The notes: generated from the sequence alone by a model not told the origin. Positions 7,076 through 15,810 are shown, numbered from the stretch's first letter. The stretch is 64,000 nt of DNA from Armatimonadota bacterium (GCA_031460175.1 JAVKGW010000005.1:62001-126000), one strand, 5' to 3'. A program made the numbers and translations.

Positions 7076-8623
7076 ATGCGGTGGCTGGCCTTGGCCCTAT
7101 CCGCGGTGCTCCTGGCGGGGTGCGCGGAGTCCAACCTGATCCGGGGAGCGGCCACGGACCGCACCCCGCCCACGGTGACCGCCACGGAGCCCGCGAACGA
7201 GGCCCAGAACGTCACGGAGGGCCGAATTACCGTCACCTTCAGCGAGCCCATGGCCACGAACACCGTGCAGCTGCGAGCTAACCCCAGCCTCACCCTGGGG
7301 GTGGCCACCTGGTCAAACGCGAACCGCACCGTGACCTTCGTCCCCTCGGACCTCCGACCCAACACCACGTACACCGTTACCGTCACGGGGCGGGACCTGG
7401 CGGGGAACGACCTGCAGCAGCCCTACACCTTCCGGTTCACCACGGGCTCCGTCGTCCAGTCCGGGGCGGTGACCGAGGGGTTGCTGCGGGGCCGGGTGTT
7501 CGCGGGCGCGGACGAGCGGGTGTACGCGGTTTTCCTCGCCTACCTCGTGGGCCTCGGCGAGCGGGCCGCGGCGACCCTCACGGAGGACCAGCGAACCCTC
7601 CGGGAAACCGTGGAGCGCACCGCGCCGGAGGCGGTACGAAAGGTCCGGGAGTTCCTCGGCCAGCATCCCGCCACCGTGCGGGACCTATCGGAGTACGCCC
7701 TGTGGCTCACCCCGGACTTGCGGGTCGCCCCGGTCCCGCAGCCCGTGCAGGGAACCTCCCGGACGGGCCCCGCTTCCCCGGGGCCCGCGCGTCCGGGTCC
7801 TTCCCCCACCACGGGTCCCGTGCCGGCGAGCCCCACACCCACCGCAAGCCCCTCCTCCCGTGCCAACCTGCGGGGGGCGAGCGCCGGGCCCGGAGCCCCC
7901 GCGGCCCAGGCCAACCCCTCCCCGGCCGCGGGGCAAACCCGAAACGGGGTGGTGCAGCGGCTGAGCGGGTTTGACGCGCTGGTCCGGGAGCTCTACGCGG
8001 AGGCGAAGGGGCAGGACCTCTGGGCGAGGGCCCGGGAGGCGCATGAGCGGGAAGTCGTCCAGCTGCGGGACGCGGGGGAGGACCGGTTGCGGCAGGCCGC
8101 CACCTATCTCCGGATCTCGAGCCTCCCCTTCGCCCGACTGGTCCTCGTGCCCAACCTGTTGGCGCCCCGGGACTCCCTCGCGGAGGTACAGTTCGGGGAG
8201 GTCCTGCACGTCTTCACGGGTCCGTCCACCGGCCCCAACGTGCGGGGGGTCGTTCGGGTCTTCCTCCGATCCGTAGTCACCCCCCTCTTGGCCCAGTACC
8301 GGGAGGCCGCCTTACAGTCCCGGGAACTCTTCGACCTCGTCAAGCAGGAGGCGGAGGCCCGGGGATGGGAGGACTGGGAGACGGTAGTGCGGGAGAGCCT
8401 CGTCCGGGCCGTGGAGGCCCGCATGTTCCTCCCCAACCCTCAGGAGCAGTCGGACTACCTGGATGCCACCTTCAACGAGGGGCTGGTGCTCGTGCGGCAC
8501 TTCGCCCAGCGCCTGGTGGACCTGGAGCGGGGGCAGGTCAACCTCCCGCGGTTCGTACTGGACGCCCTCCGGAACGTGAACGTGCCGCAACTGCGTCAGC
8601 AGTGGCAGGGGAGGAGGAGGTAG
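7076..8623 (+). CDS. Lipoprotein with N-terminal Big_5 (SbsA Ig-like) domain
   Basis: A 515-aa lipoprotein. The signal peptide ends LLAGC with Cys16. Residues about 28-122 form an Ig-like domain of the Big_5/SbsA type: PPTVTATEPANEAQNV at the start, then ITVTFSEPM, then NTTYTVTVTG and YTFRFTTG. Residues about 215-285 are a disordered Pro/Ser/Thr/Ala-rich linker. The C-terminal half (about 290-515) is helical and charged, without a family I recognise. A strong GGAGGTG site precedes the ATG. The gene ends seven bases before lptF, so it may assist envelope assembly. Confidence 0.82.
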   Translation: MRWLALALSAVLLAGCAESNLIRGAATDRTPPTVTATEPANEAQNVTEGRITVTFSEPMATNTVQLRANPSLTLGVATWSNANRTVTFVPSDLRPNTTYTVTVTGRDLAGNDLQQPYTFRFTTGSVVQSGAVTEGLLRGRVFAGADERVYAVFLAYLVGLGERAAATLTEDQRTLRETVERTAPEAVRKVREFLGQHPATVRDLSEYALWLTPDLRVAPVPQPVQGTSRTGPASPGPARPGPSPTTGPVPASPTPTASPSSRANLRGASAGPGAPAAQANPSPAAGQTRNGVVQRLSGFDALVRELYAEAKGQDLWARAREAHEREVVQLRDAGEDRLRQAATYLRISSLPFARLVLVPNLLAPRDSLAEVQFGEVLHVFTGPSTGPNVRGVVRVFLRSVVTPLLAQYREAALQSRELFDLVKQEAEARGWEDWETVVRESLVRAVEARMFLPNPQEQSDYLDATFNEGLVLVRHFAQRLVDLERGQVNLPRFVLDALRNVNVPQLRQQWQGRRR

Positions 8624-8630
8624 CGGATCC

Positions 8631-9767
8631 ATGCCCTCCCTCCTCGACCGGTACGTGGCCCGCGAGCTCCTCTCTCCGTTCCTCGCAGGGGTCTTCGCGT
8701 TCCTCGTCATCCTCATCGGCGACATCCTCTACGTGCTCGCGGAGTACCTGGCGCGGGGACAGGTACCGTTGTGGGCCCTTCTGCGCCTGTTCTTCTACAA
8801 ACTCCCCCACATGCTAGTGATCACCTTCCCGGTCGCCACCTTGCTCGGAACCCTGCTGGGGATCGGGCGGCTCACGAAGGACGGGGAGATCATCGCCCTC
8901 CGGATGGCGGGGCTCCCCCTCACCCGGATCTTCCTCCCCGTGATGGGGTTCGGGCTCGTGGTGAGCGTCCTCAGCTTCGGGGTGAACGAGTACCTCACGC
9001 CCCTCGCGAACCGGAAGGCGGATGAGTTGGTGCGCCGCACCATCTTCCGCGAGGTCTTCCCCAACATCAAGCAGGACGTCTTCTTCCGGGGCCCCCAGAA
9101 CCGGTACTTCTACGTGCGGCAGGTGGACTACACGAACCGGACCCTGCAGGGGGTGATGGTGTACGAACTGGGAGGCGCCTTCCCCCGCCTCATCACCGCC
9201 CAGCGGGCTACCTTCGGGGAAGGGGTGTGGGTGCTGGAGCAAGGGGTGATCCGGGAGCTGGACCGGAACGGGTTCACGAGCTACGAGGCGGGCTTTCAGC
9301 GGTTCGAGCTCCGGGTGGACGTGGACGCGGAGGGGTTCCTGCTGCAGCAGAAGACCCCGGACGAGATGTCCGCCTCGGAGCTGCGGCAGCATCTCCAGCA
9401 GCTCCGTCAGAGCGGGGTAGACCCCCAGCCCCTGGCGGTGGACTACTACTTCAAGTTCGCGGCCCCGCTCGCGGCGCTGATCTTCGCCTTCATGGCCGCC
9501 CCCCTCGGGCTCGTGGCGGCCCGGGGCGGGCACTACACGGGGGTGGGAGCCGCCATCGCCCTCGTCTTCGTGTACTACGCGGTGATGAGCACGGCCCGGG
9601 CCTGGGCCAAGGCGGGAACCCTCCACCCCTTCCTGGGCGCATGGGCCGCGAACCTGGCGTTCCTCGCGGGCGGCGCCCTCCTCTACCTGTACACGGAGGG
9701 CCTGCTGCGGGGCCGGCGGGCCCAGGCGGCTCCTCCGATCTCCCCCCAGCCGGCGGAGGCGGGATGA
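8631..9767 (+). CDS. lptF: LptF/LptG-family LPS export permease
   Basis: A 378-aa inner-membrane permease of the YjgP/YjgQ family, part of the LptB2FGC ABC transporter that extracts LPS. It opens with the family pattern LLDRYVARELLSPFLAGVFAF, has further membrane segments near residues 50-120 (VITFPVATLLGTLLGIGRL), a periplasmic beta-jellyroll region (about 130-260), and three C-terminal helices (about 270-360, AAPLAALIFAFMAAPLGL). Only one such permease is encoded here, whereas many bacteria have separate LptF and LptG, so it may act as a homodimer or its partner may lie elsewhere. The stop overlaps the lptC start (ATGA). Confidence 0.92.
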   Translation: MPSLLDRYVARELLSPFLAGVFAFLVILIGDILYVLAEYLARGQVPLWALLRLFFYKLPHMLVITFPVATLLGTLLGIGRLTKDGEIIALRMAGLPLTRIFLPVMGFGLVVSVLSFGVNEYLTPLANRKADELVRRTIFREVFPNIKQDVFFRGPQNRYFYVRQVDYTNRTLQGVMVYELGGAFPRLITAQRATFGEGVWVLEQGVIRELDRNGFTSYEAGFQRFELRVDVDAEGFLLQQKTPDEMSASELRQHLQQLRQSGVDPQPLAVDYYFKFAAPLAALIFAFMAAPLGLVAARGGHYTGVGAAIALVFVYYAVMSTARAWAKAGTLHPFLGAWAANLAFLAGGALLYLYTEGLLRGRRAQAAPPISPQPAEAG

Positions 9768-10336
9768 GGACCTTGGCGGTGGTGGGGATCCTCGCCGGGC
9801 TCGCCGCGGGATTGGCGTGGGCCATGCGCACGGAGCCCGTGCCTCCCCAGGCGGTGGCCACACCCGCCCCCCCCGTAAAGCTCCGCGCGGAGGAGACCCG
9901 GGTAGTGGTCCGGCACAAGGGAGTGCCCCAGGTAGACCTGCGGGCCCGGGAGGCGGAAGTCAGCCCGGATCAGCAACGCGCCACCCTGAAGGAAGTGGGT
10001 CAGGCCACCGTGTTCCGGGAGGGGAAGGAGTTCCTGAGGGTGCGGGCGAAGCGCATCGTCTTCAACCGGCAGACCCAGAATTTCGTGGCCACCGGGGAGG
10101 TGGAGGTCACCTCCCCTGACGGGGACTGGCTGCGGGCGCCTGAGATGGTGTACCACAACGACCGGGCGGTCCTCGTCTTCCCGAAGGGCGTGGAGTTCCA
10201 GCTCGGCCGGAATCACGCCCGGGCCCGCCTTCTGCGTTACCACGTGCAGCGGGACGTGGTGGAGATGGAGGGGGAGGTGGATATCCAGCTGGACGTCCGC
10301 TCCCTTCCCAGCCCCGGCCCGGAGGGAGGCCGATGA
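9764..10336 (+). CDS. lptC: LPS export periplasmic protein LptC
   Basis: A 190-aa LptC-like protein: an N-terminal membrane anchor (residues 3-21, LAVVGILAGLAAGLAWAM) and a single periplasmic beta-jellyroll domain (about 36-180). The repeated pattern of VVRHKGVPQVDLRA, RVRAKRIVFN and NFVATGEVEVTSPDG is that of the LptC/OstA fold. LptC docks on the inner-membrane permease and hands LPS to LptA. The ATG overlaps the lptF stop, and the stop overlaps the lptA start. The order permease-LptC-LptA supports the call beyond the fold alone. Confidence 0.87.
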   Translation: MRTLAVVGILAGLAAGLAWAMRTEPVPPQAVATPAPPVKLRAEETRVVVRHKGVPQVDLRAREAEVSPDQQRATLKEVGQATVFREGKEFLRVRAKRIVFNRQTQNFVATGEVEVTSPDGDWLRAPEMVYHNDRAVLVFPKGVEFQLGRNHARARLLRYHVQRDVVEMEGEVDIQLDVRSLPSPGPEGGR

Positions 10337-11541
10337 GGTACGGGTTGGCCTTCGCCCTCTTCCTGGGAGCGGTCCTGGCCGCGCCCGTCCTCGCCCAGCA
10401 GCCCATGCGGGCCCCGGAGCCCGGGCAGGGGCGGCTGCAGGCGGACCGGATCCGGTACGACGCCCGTAACGGCGTCTTCGAGGCCCGGGGAAACGTGCGC
10501 CTCGTGCTGGGAGACGTCACGGTCACGGGCGAGGCCCTCACCTACCACGAGCGTACCCGCACCGCCTGGGCCGAGGGGAACGCGCGGGTGGTCCAGGGCC
10601 CCACCACCCTATCCGCGCCCTCCATCCGGTACGAGGCGACCCCCCGCGTGGTGCACGCCTCCGGGGGCGTCGTGGTGCAGCAGCCGGACCTCATCCTCCG
10701 GGCGGGCCAGCTCACCTACGGGCTGCAGGACCAGGCGGTGAAAGCCTCCCAGGAGGTGGCGGTGGAGCAGCCGGACCAGACCCTCCGGGCTCGGGAGCTC
10801 ACCTACCGGGTGCGGGAGAGGGTCGCGGACGCCTCGGGAAGCGTGCGGTTGGAGACCAAGGACTCCACCCTGGAAGGCGAGGCCATGTGGGCGGACCTCG
10901 CGAAAAAGGAGGCCCGGGTACGGGGTCCCGCGCGCCTCGTGCGGAAGGGGGGGCCTCCGCCCCGGGGCCGGGAGCAGGACCGGGTGCTCGCGGCCCTCGC
11001 GAAGGAGGACACCACCATCACCGCCTCCCGGGCCTTCTGGTTCGCCTGGCAGCAGACCAACGAAGCCCGGGCGGAGGGAGAGGTGCGCATCGTGCAGGTG
11101 GACAAGGAAGCCCGGGCGGAGGAGGCCCGCTATTCCGAGAAGGAGGACCGCATAGAACTCGTGGGAAAGGCGGAGGTCCACCAGCGGAGCGGGCAGTGGT
11201 TGGTGCGGGAGAGGTTGGTCCGGGCCCCGGAGACGGAGGAGGAGAGAAAGGCCCTGGAGACGCCGGCCACCATCCAGGCGGACCGCATCGTGATCTACCT
11301 CAGCACCCGCGACGCGGTGGCCACCGGCAACGTCCGGGTGACCCAGGGCAAGCGGAGCGCCACCGGCGAGCGGGCGGAGTACGACGACCGCAACGGGATC
11401 ATCCTCCTCGTGGGAAGGCGGGCCCGCATGGAGCGGGAGGACGGCGCGTGGCTCCTGGCGGAGCGGGTAGTGGTCTCCCTCAAGGAGGACACCTTCGAGG
11501 CCTACGGTGCCGTGGACACCACCTTCCCGGTGCGGCCGTGA
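10333..11541 (+). CDS. lptA: LptA/OstA-like periplasmic LPS bridge protein, extended
   Basis: A 402-aa exported protein with signal peptide (residues 1-21, ending VLAQ) and repeated OstA-type strands. LQADRIRYDARNGVFEARGNVRL opens the domain, and related units recur (ALTYHERTRTAWAEGNARV, LTYRVRERVADASGSVRL, ADRIVIYLSTRDAVATGNVRV). It is about twice the length of typical LptA (about 180 aa), so it likely carries two jellyroll units in one chain. In the known pathway LptA forms the periplasmic bridge between LptC and LptD. It is flanked by lptC (4-base overlap) and the M23 lipoprotein (GTGA overlap). Confidence 0.88.
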   Translation: MRYGLAFALFLGAVLAAPVLAQQPMRAPEPGQGRLQADRIRYDARNGVFEARGNVRLVLGDVTVTGEALTYHERTRTAWAEGNARVVQGPTTLSAPSIRYEATPRVVHASGGVVVQQPDLILRAGQLTYGLQDQAVKASQEVAVEQPDQTLRARELTYRVRERVADASGSVRLETKDSTLEGEAMWADLAKKEARVRGPARLVRKGGPPPRGREQDRVLAALAKEDTTITASRAFWFAWQQTNEARAEGEVRIVQVDKEARAEEARYSEKEDRIELVGKAEVHQRSGQWLVRERLVRAPETEEERKALETPATIQADRIVIYLSTRDAVATGNVRVTQGKRSATGERAEYDDRNGIILLVGRRARMEREDGAWLLAERVVVSLKEDTFEAYGAVDTTFPVRP

Positions 11542-12242
11542 GGTTCGCGGCCCTCTTGCTCTGGCTTCCGTTGCTGGCCTCTGGGTGCGGGGCGCTCTCC
11601 CTGGAGCCTCCTAACGACGGCCCCACCCCGAGGCCCGGAAACCGGATGTTGGCGCTCTTCGACCGGCCCTTCCAGGGTGACCCGGGGGTCACCAACGTCT
11701 TCGACCACCAGTACCCCGGACAACCCACGGGCAAGGGCTACTCCCTTACCTTCCGGGGAAACCGGTTCCTGTTCGGACAGGAGGGCCATACAGGGTGGGA
11801 CTGGCTGCTGTGGCGGGGAACCCCCGTGTTCGCGGTGGCGGACGGAGAGGTGGTGAACGCGGGGGTCCTGCCTCCCTTCTTCTGCCCCCTACCCGGGTTC
11901 GGGCGGACGGTCTCGGACCAGCTCGCGGTGGAGATCCTGGTGACCGCGCCGGACGGCACCCGGTTCCGGGTGGGCTACCACCACCTCGATCGGGTGGACG
12001 TACGGGTGGGGCAACGGGTAATGGCCGGACAACAGGTGGGGCTAACGGGAAACACGGGCTGCAGCACGGGGCCGCACCTGCACTTTGAGGTCAAGCGGCT
12101 CGATGGCACGAACTCCGGAGCCCCGACCTGGGTGGACCCCTTCGGGTGGGAAGGTCCCTTCCCGGACCCGTGGGCCCAACACCCGCAGGGCGCTCCGAGC
12201 TTCTGGCTGTGGAAGCCCGGGGCGGCTCCGCCGACTCCGTAG
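11538..12242 (+). CDS. M23 family metallopeptidase lipoprotein
   Basis: A 234-aa lipoprotein peptidase. The GTG start overlaps the lptA stop. The signal peptide ends LLASGC (Cys17). The LytM/M23 domain shows HTGWDW (zinc His and Asp of the HxxxD motif, about residues 86-90) and GPHLHFEV (HxH, about residues 179-181). A four-Cys set (PPFFCPLPG, GNTGCSTG and others) may include disulfides. M23 enzymes cleave peptidoglycan cross-links or act as amidase activators. Its position between lptA and lptD suggests it opens or shapes the wall during LPS-bridge or LptD assembly; that link is inferred from context. Confidence 0.9.
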   Translation: MRFAALLLWLPLLASGCGALSLEPPNDGPTPRPGNRMLALFDRPFQGDPGVTNVFDHQYPGQPTGKGYSLTFRGNRFLFGQEGHTGWDWLLWRGTPVFAVADGEVVNAGVLPPFFCPLPGFGRTVSDQLAVEILVTAPDGTRFRVGYHHLDRVDVRVGQRVMAGQQVGLTGNTGCSTGPHLHFEVKRLDGTNSGAPTWVDPFGWEGPFPDPWAQHPQGAPSFWLWKPGAAPPTP

Positions 12243-12253
12243 GGGAATCCGGC

Positions 12254-14350
12254 TTGCGCATCCGGACCGGTCTGCTCGCCGTCCTCCTGGCCCTCGCGCT
12301 GGTGACCCCCGCCTCCCCCCAGGAGGAAGGGGTCCCCGTCCGGGTACGGGCCGACTACCTCCGGTACGACCGGGCCCGGCAGGTGGTGTACGGGCTGGGC
12401 AACGTGGTGGTGGAATACCAGGACCTCACCCTCCGGGCAGAGGAGGTGCTGCTGGAACTGGAGCCCATGGAGCTGGTGGCCCGAGGGAGGGTGGTCCTGG
12501 AGAGCGCGGGGCAGGTGGTGACCGCGGAGCACCTCACGTACAACCTGCGAACCCGCCTCGGCAGCCTGGAGGCCGCGGAGACCCGGTGGCGGGACCCCTT
12601 GACTCGGGATCCCATCCACATCCGGGCGGGCCGGATGGAGGGCAATCCGGAACAGCGGATGTGCTTCAGCAACGCGGAGGTCACCACGTGCGACCTGGAC
12701 GACCCCGGAGCTCCGTACAAGCTCGCGGCCCGCGAGATCGAGTTCATCCCCCAGGACCGGGTGGTGATGCGGGACGTCTCCCTCTACCTCTTCGGCGCGA
12801 AGATCCTCACCCTACCCTTCTTCATCCTCTTCCTCCGGGAGCCCCGGCAGACCCGGATCCTGCCGCTGGTGGGCTACAGCGAGGAGGAGGGGTTCTTCGT
12901 CAAGGTGACCACCACGTACTTCTTGAGCGAGGAGCACCTGGGGTTCGTGTACACGGACTGGATGGAGCGGATCGGGTTCGGGGGAGGGGTCGAGCACCTG
13001 TGGCGGTACAACCGGGGTCAGGGGGACTACTTCGTGTACTTCCTGCAGAACCGGAAGGTGGCCAGCACGGACCTCCGGCTGCGGCTGCAGCACCGCCACG
13101 ATTTCGGAGGGGGACTCGCCGTGGGCGCCTTCTACGACGAGTTCCGCAGGCAATTCGGGGACGGAGGCCTCACGCGCTCCCTGTACACCAGCCTGGACGC
13201 CGTGTACCTCGACCCCGTGCAGTCCGGCAACCTCTTCGCCGCCTACACGCGGAACGACACCCCTCAGGGGTTTGCCGGGGACTTCCTCAACGGCCTCCTC
13301 CAGTACAACCGGACCCTCCTCCCCAACCTCACGGGCCGGCTGCAGATCCCCTTCAGCCAGCGGGGCGGGGTGGGCTTCACGGACCTGGAGGCCACGCCCC
13401 GCCTGGACCTCTCGTACACCGGACCCGGATACACCCTCCAGCTGGTGGCGGAGCAGCGGCTGGATCTGGAAGGGGAGGCGTACACCGGAGACCTGATCCC
13501 CTCGGTCTCTCGCCTCCCCGAGCTGAACTACACGGGGTTCCCCCAGCCTCTCCGGTTGGGAAGCCTGAACCTCTTCCTCCAGCTGCAGGGATCCGCGGGG
13601 TACTACGTGGAGACCGCGCCCTCCGGGGCGGGAATGCTCTCGCTCCCCGCGGGACGGCTGGATGTGCAGGCAATCCTCTCGGGCACCCACACCCTGAGCC
13701 CACAGACCTCCGCGAACCTCCAGCTCTCCTTGCGGACCTCCTACTACACCACGGGGAACCTGCGGGCCCTGGTGTTCGGGAACCTCGGGTTCAGCCAGCA
13801 GATGGGCCCACGGCTCACGGGCCGCCTGACCTACACCTACAAGGATGGGGCGGGCGACACCCCCTTCCAGTTCGACCGGGATCCCACCCGCATCAATACC
13901 CTGCAGGCGCAGCTCACCTACCAGGACCCCGCCCTCACCGCGGAGATCGCGATCCCGTACAACTTCATCCGGGCCCTCCCGGACCCGGTGGTGCTGCGGG
14001 TGCAGTGGTTGCCGCTTCCCGGGTGGACCCTGGCCACCGCGGCCCAGTACGACCTGACCCTGGGGAGTCTCGCCACGGTGGAAGCCCAGGTGCGGGCGCG
14101 GCTGTCGGATCAGTGGGAGGTGGTGTACGCGGGGCGGTACACCGCGACCACGGGGCAGCTCTTCCACGACACCATCCAGCTGAACTACTACCAGCAGTGC
14201 TGGGCCGCGAGCGCCACGTACCGGGGCGCGGACCAAGCGGTCTGGCTGGAGGCCTGGCTCACGGCCTTCCCGCAGGCGGTGGGGGCAATCGGCCTGGGCC
14301 AGACGGGCGTGCTCTTCCCCCAACCTCTCCTGCCCACACCCACGCGCTAG
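12254..14350 (+). CDS. lptD: LPS-assembly outer-membrane protein LptD
   Basis: A 698-aa LptD homologue. The TTG start at 12254 gives a clean signal peptide (IRTGLLAVLLALALVTPASPQ). The N-terminal OstA/LptA-like domain is at about residues 28-200, with RVRADYLRYDRARQVVYGLGNV, then TTCDLDDPGAPYKL and the typical LYLFGAKILTLPFFI. The rest is a beta-barrel built of short amphipathic strands. Cysteines at MCFSNAEVTTC and near the C-terminus (NYYQQCW) fit the disulfide-bearing positions of the family. LptD inserts LPS into the outer leaflet. This is direct evidence for a diderm cell with LPS. The upstream open frame to 12146 was rejected because it overlaps the M23 gene and lacks an RBS. Confidence 0.92.
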   Translation: MRIRTGLLAVLLALALVTPASPQEEGVPVRVRADYLRYDRARQVVYGLGNVVVEYQDLTLRAEEVLLELEPMELVARGRVVLESAGQVVTAEHLTYNLRTRLGSLEAAETRWRDPLTRDPIHIRAGRMEGNPEQRMCFSNAEVTTCDLDDPGAPYKLAAREIEFIPQDRVVMRDVSLYLFGAKILTLPFFILFLREPRQTRILPLVGYSEEEGFFVKVTTTYFLSEEHLGFVYTDWMERIGFGGGVEHLWRYNRGQGDYFVYFLQNRKVASTDLRLRLQHRHDFGGGLAVGAFYDEFRRQFGDGGLTRSLYTSLDAVYLDPVQSGNLFAAYTRNDTPQGFAGDFLNGLLQYNRTLLPNLTGRLQIPFSQRGGVGFTDLEATPRLDLSYTGPGYTLQLVAEQRLDLEGEAYTGDLIPSVSRLPELNYTGFPQPLRLGSLNLFLQLQGSAGYYVETAPSGAGMLSLPAGRLDVQAILSGTHTLSPQTSANLQLSLRTSYYTTGNLRALVFGNLGFSQQMGPRLTGRLTYTYKDGAGDTPFQFDRDPTRINTLQAQLTYQDPALTAEIAIPYNFIRALPDPVVLRVQWLPLPGWTLATAAQYDLTLGSLATVEAQVRARLSDQWEVVYAGRYTATTGQLFHDTIQLNYYQQCWAASATYRGADQAVWLEAWLTAFPQAVGAIGLGQTGVLFPQPLLPTPTR

Positions 14351-14360
14351 GGAATGCCGC

Positions 14361-14434
14361 TGGCTGGGGGGCCGGGATTCGAACCCGGATTCCCGGATCC
14401 AAAGTCCGATGTCCTACCGTTGGACGACCCCCCA
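14361..14434 (-). tRNA. tRNA-Gln (anticodon TTG)
   Basis: A complete cloverleaf on the minus strand. The acceptor stem TGGGGGG pairs with CCCCCCA, the D stem is GTCC/GGAC, and the anticodon loop CTTTGGA gives TTG (Gln, codon CAA). The T arm is intact and CCA is encoded. It lies between lptD (convergent) and marR (divergent). Confidence 0.95.
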
Positions 14435-14444
14435 GGGCCTTTCC

Positions 14445-14453
14445 ATTGTACCA
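14445..14453 (-). promoter_or_regulatory. Extended -10 promoter of tRNA-Gln
   Basis: On the minus strand TGGTACAAT forms an extended -10 (TG-n-TACAAT). It predicts transcription starting about four bases before the mature tRNA 5' end. No good -35 hexamer is seen. Confidence 0.55.
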
Positions 14454-14483
14454 ACTCCGGGGCTGGACGGGGGAGCGGGACGG

Positions 14484-14492
14484 TGCTATTCT
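14484..14492 (+). promoter_or_regulatory. Extended -10 promoter of marR
   Basis: TGCTATTCT is an extended -10 element. The predicted start near 14499 lies at the edge of the palindrome at 14501-14513, with the marR ATG at 14517, so the transcript would be nearly leaderless. Confidence 0.45.
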
Positions 14493-14500
14493 TTCGATGT

Positions 14501-14513
14501 GCGAACTGTTCGC
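14501..14513. promoter_or_regulatory. Candidate MarR operator palindrome
   Basis: A perfect 13-bp inverted repeat, GCGAAC-T-GTTCGC, at the predicted transcription start of marR and three bases before its ATG. Its position suits autorepression by the encoded MarR protein. Pattern-based only. Confidence 0.5.
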
Positions 14514-14516
14514 TCG

Positions 14517-14981
14517 ATGAAACATCCAGCGCCGGGCGCCCAGGAGGCGCTCGAGGACTGTGCGGTGGCCATCGCGGAGACGGTGCCCGTGGTGATGCGG
14601 TTCCTGCGCTGCGGGATGCGCGCGGCCGCGGCCCAGGTGGTGTCCATCCCGCAGTTCCGGTCCCTCGTCTACCTCCGGCACCACCCAGGCGCCTCCCTCC
14701 AGGCCCTCGCGGAGCACCTGGGCGTGACCCCGCCCACGGCCTCGGCCCTGGTGGAGCGGCTGGTGCAGCGGGGGCTGGTGCGCCGGACCGCAGACCCCCG
14801 GGAGCGGCGCCGGGTGGTTCTGGAGCTCACGCCCGCGGGTGCGCGCCTCCTGGAGCGGGCCTGGCGGGCCACCCAAGCGCGGCTGCGGCAGAAGCTCGCC
14901 TCCCTCTCTCCGGGCCGGCTCGAGCGGGTCCGCGAGGCCATGAAGATCCTCGAGGAGGTGTTCCGGGGTGGCGATGACTGA
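14517..14981 (+). CDS. MarR family transcriptional regulator
   Basis: A 154-aa winged-helix repressor. The core is PQFRSLVYLRHHPGASLQALAEHL (start of the DNA-binding domain), the recognition helix region TPPTASALVERLVQRGLV, and the wing with RRTADPRERRRVVLELT, which matches the MarR wing DxRDxR-type pattern. ATG 14517 is preferred to upstream frames because the palindrome and promoter lie directly before it. The end overlaps the ABC ATPase start, so it probably controls that exporter in response to a drug or other ligand. Confidence 0.9.
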   Translation: MKHPAPGAQEALEDCAVAIAETVPVVMRFLRCGMRAAAAQVVSIPQFRSLVYLRHHPGASLQALAEHLGVTPPTASALVERLVQRGLVRRTADPRERRRVVLELTPAGARLLERAWRATQARLRQKLASLSPGRLERVREAMKILEEVFRGGDD

Positions 14982-15810
14982 GGTCCCTCCCCGCCTGGAA
15001 ACCGGCCGGGACGGACGGCCCGCGGTGGAGGCCGTGGGGCTCACCCGGCGGTACGGAGACCTCGTGGCGGTGGACGGTCTGTCGCTCACCATCCCCGCGC
15101 GGATCGTCTTCGGGCTGCTGGGGCCCAACGGGGCCGGGAAGTCCACCACCGTGAAGATGCTCACCACCCTTCTCGAGCCCACCGCCGGCGAGGCTCGGGT
15201 CGCGGGATGGGACGTCGTACGGGAAGCCCACCAGGTCCGCCGCTGCATCGGGTATGTGCCGCAGCTGCTGTCCGCGGACGGGCTGCTCACCGGCTACGAG
15301 AACCTGCTGATCTCCGCCAAGCTGTACGGGATCCCCCGGAAGGAACGCGGGCAGCGGGTGGAGGAAGCGTTGCGGTACATGGGGCTCTGGGAGGCCGCCC
15401 ACGTGCTCGTGCGCAACTACTCCGGGGGCATGATCCGGAGACTGGAGATCGCGCAGGCCATGCTGCACCGCCCGCAGGTCCTGTTCCTCGACGAACCCAC
15501 CGTGGGGCTGGACCCCGTGGCCCGACGGGCGGTGTGGGCGCACATCCGGGAACTGCGCGACCGGTTCGGCACCACCGTGGTCCTCACCACCCACGACATG
15601 GAGGAGGCGGACGAGCTGTGCGACCTCGTGGCCATCCTCCACCGGGGCCGGCTCGCAGCCCTGGGGACTCCTGAGGACCTCAAGGCCCGCGTGGGCGGTG
15701 GGGCCACGATGGACGACGTGTTCGCCCACTTCACGGGAGGGGCCATTACGGAAGGAGGGACGTTCCGGGATGTCCTCCGTACGCGCCGCACCGCGCGCCG
15801 GCTCGGCTGA
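14968..15810 (+). CDS. ABC exporter ATP-binding protein, DrrA-type
   Basis: A 280-aa nucleotide-binding subunit of the daunorubicin-resistance (DrrA/CcmA) group. Walker A is GPNGAGKST (about residues 52-60), the Q-loop is in GYVPQLLS, the signature is NYSGGM, Walker B is LFLDEPTVGLDP, and the switch His is in TTHDMEEAD. The C-terminal TMDDVFAHFTG is the regulatory tail typical of DrrA proteins. GTG 14968 overlaps the end of marR; ATG 14974 is an equally good start. The permease follows, so the pair forms a drug or lipid exporter. Confidence 0.93.
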   Translation: MAMTEVPPRLETGRDGRPAVEAVGLTRRYGDLVAVDGLSLTIPARIVFGLLGPNGAGKSTTVKMLTTLLEPTAGEARVAGWDVVREAHQVRRCIGYVPQLLSADGLLTGYENLLISAKLYGIPRKERGQRVEEALRYMGLWEAAHVLVRNYSGGMIRRLEIAQAMLHRPQVLFLDEPTVGLDPVARRAVWAHIRELRDRFGTTVVLTTHDMEEADELCDLVAILHRGRLAALGTPEDLKARVGGGATMDDVFAHFTGGAITEGGTFRDVLRTRRTARRLG

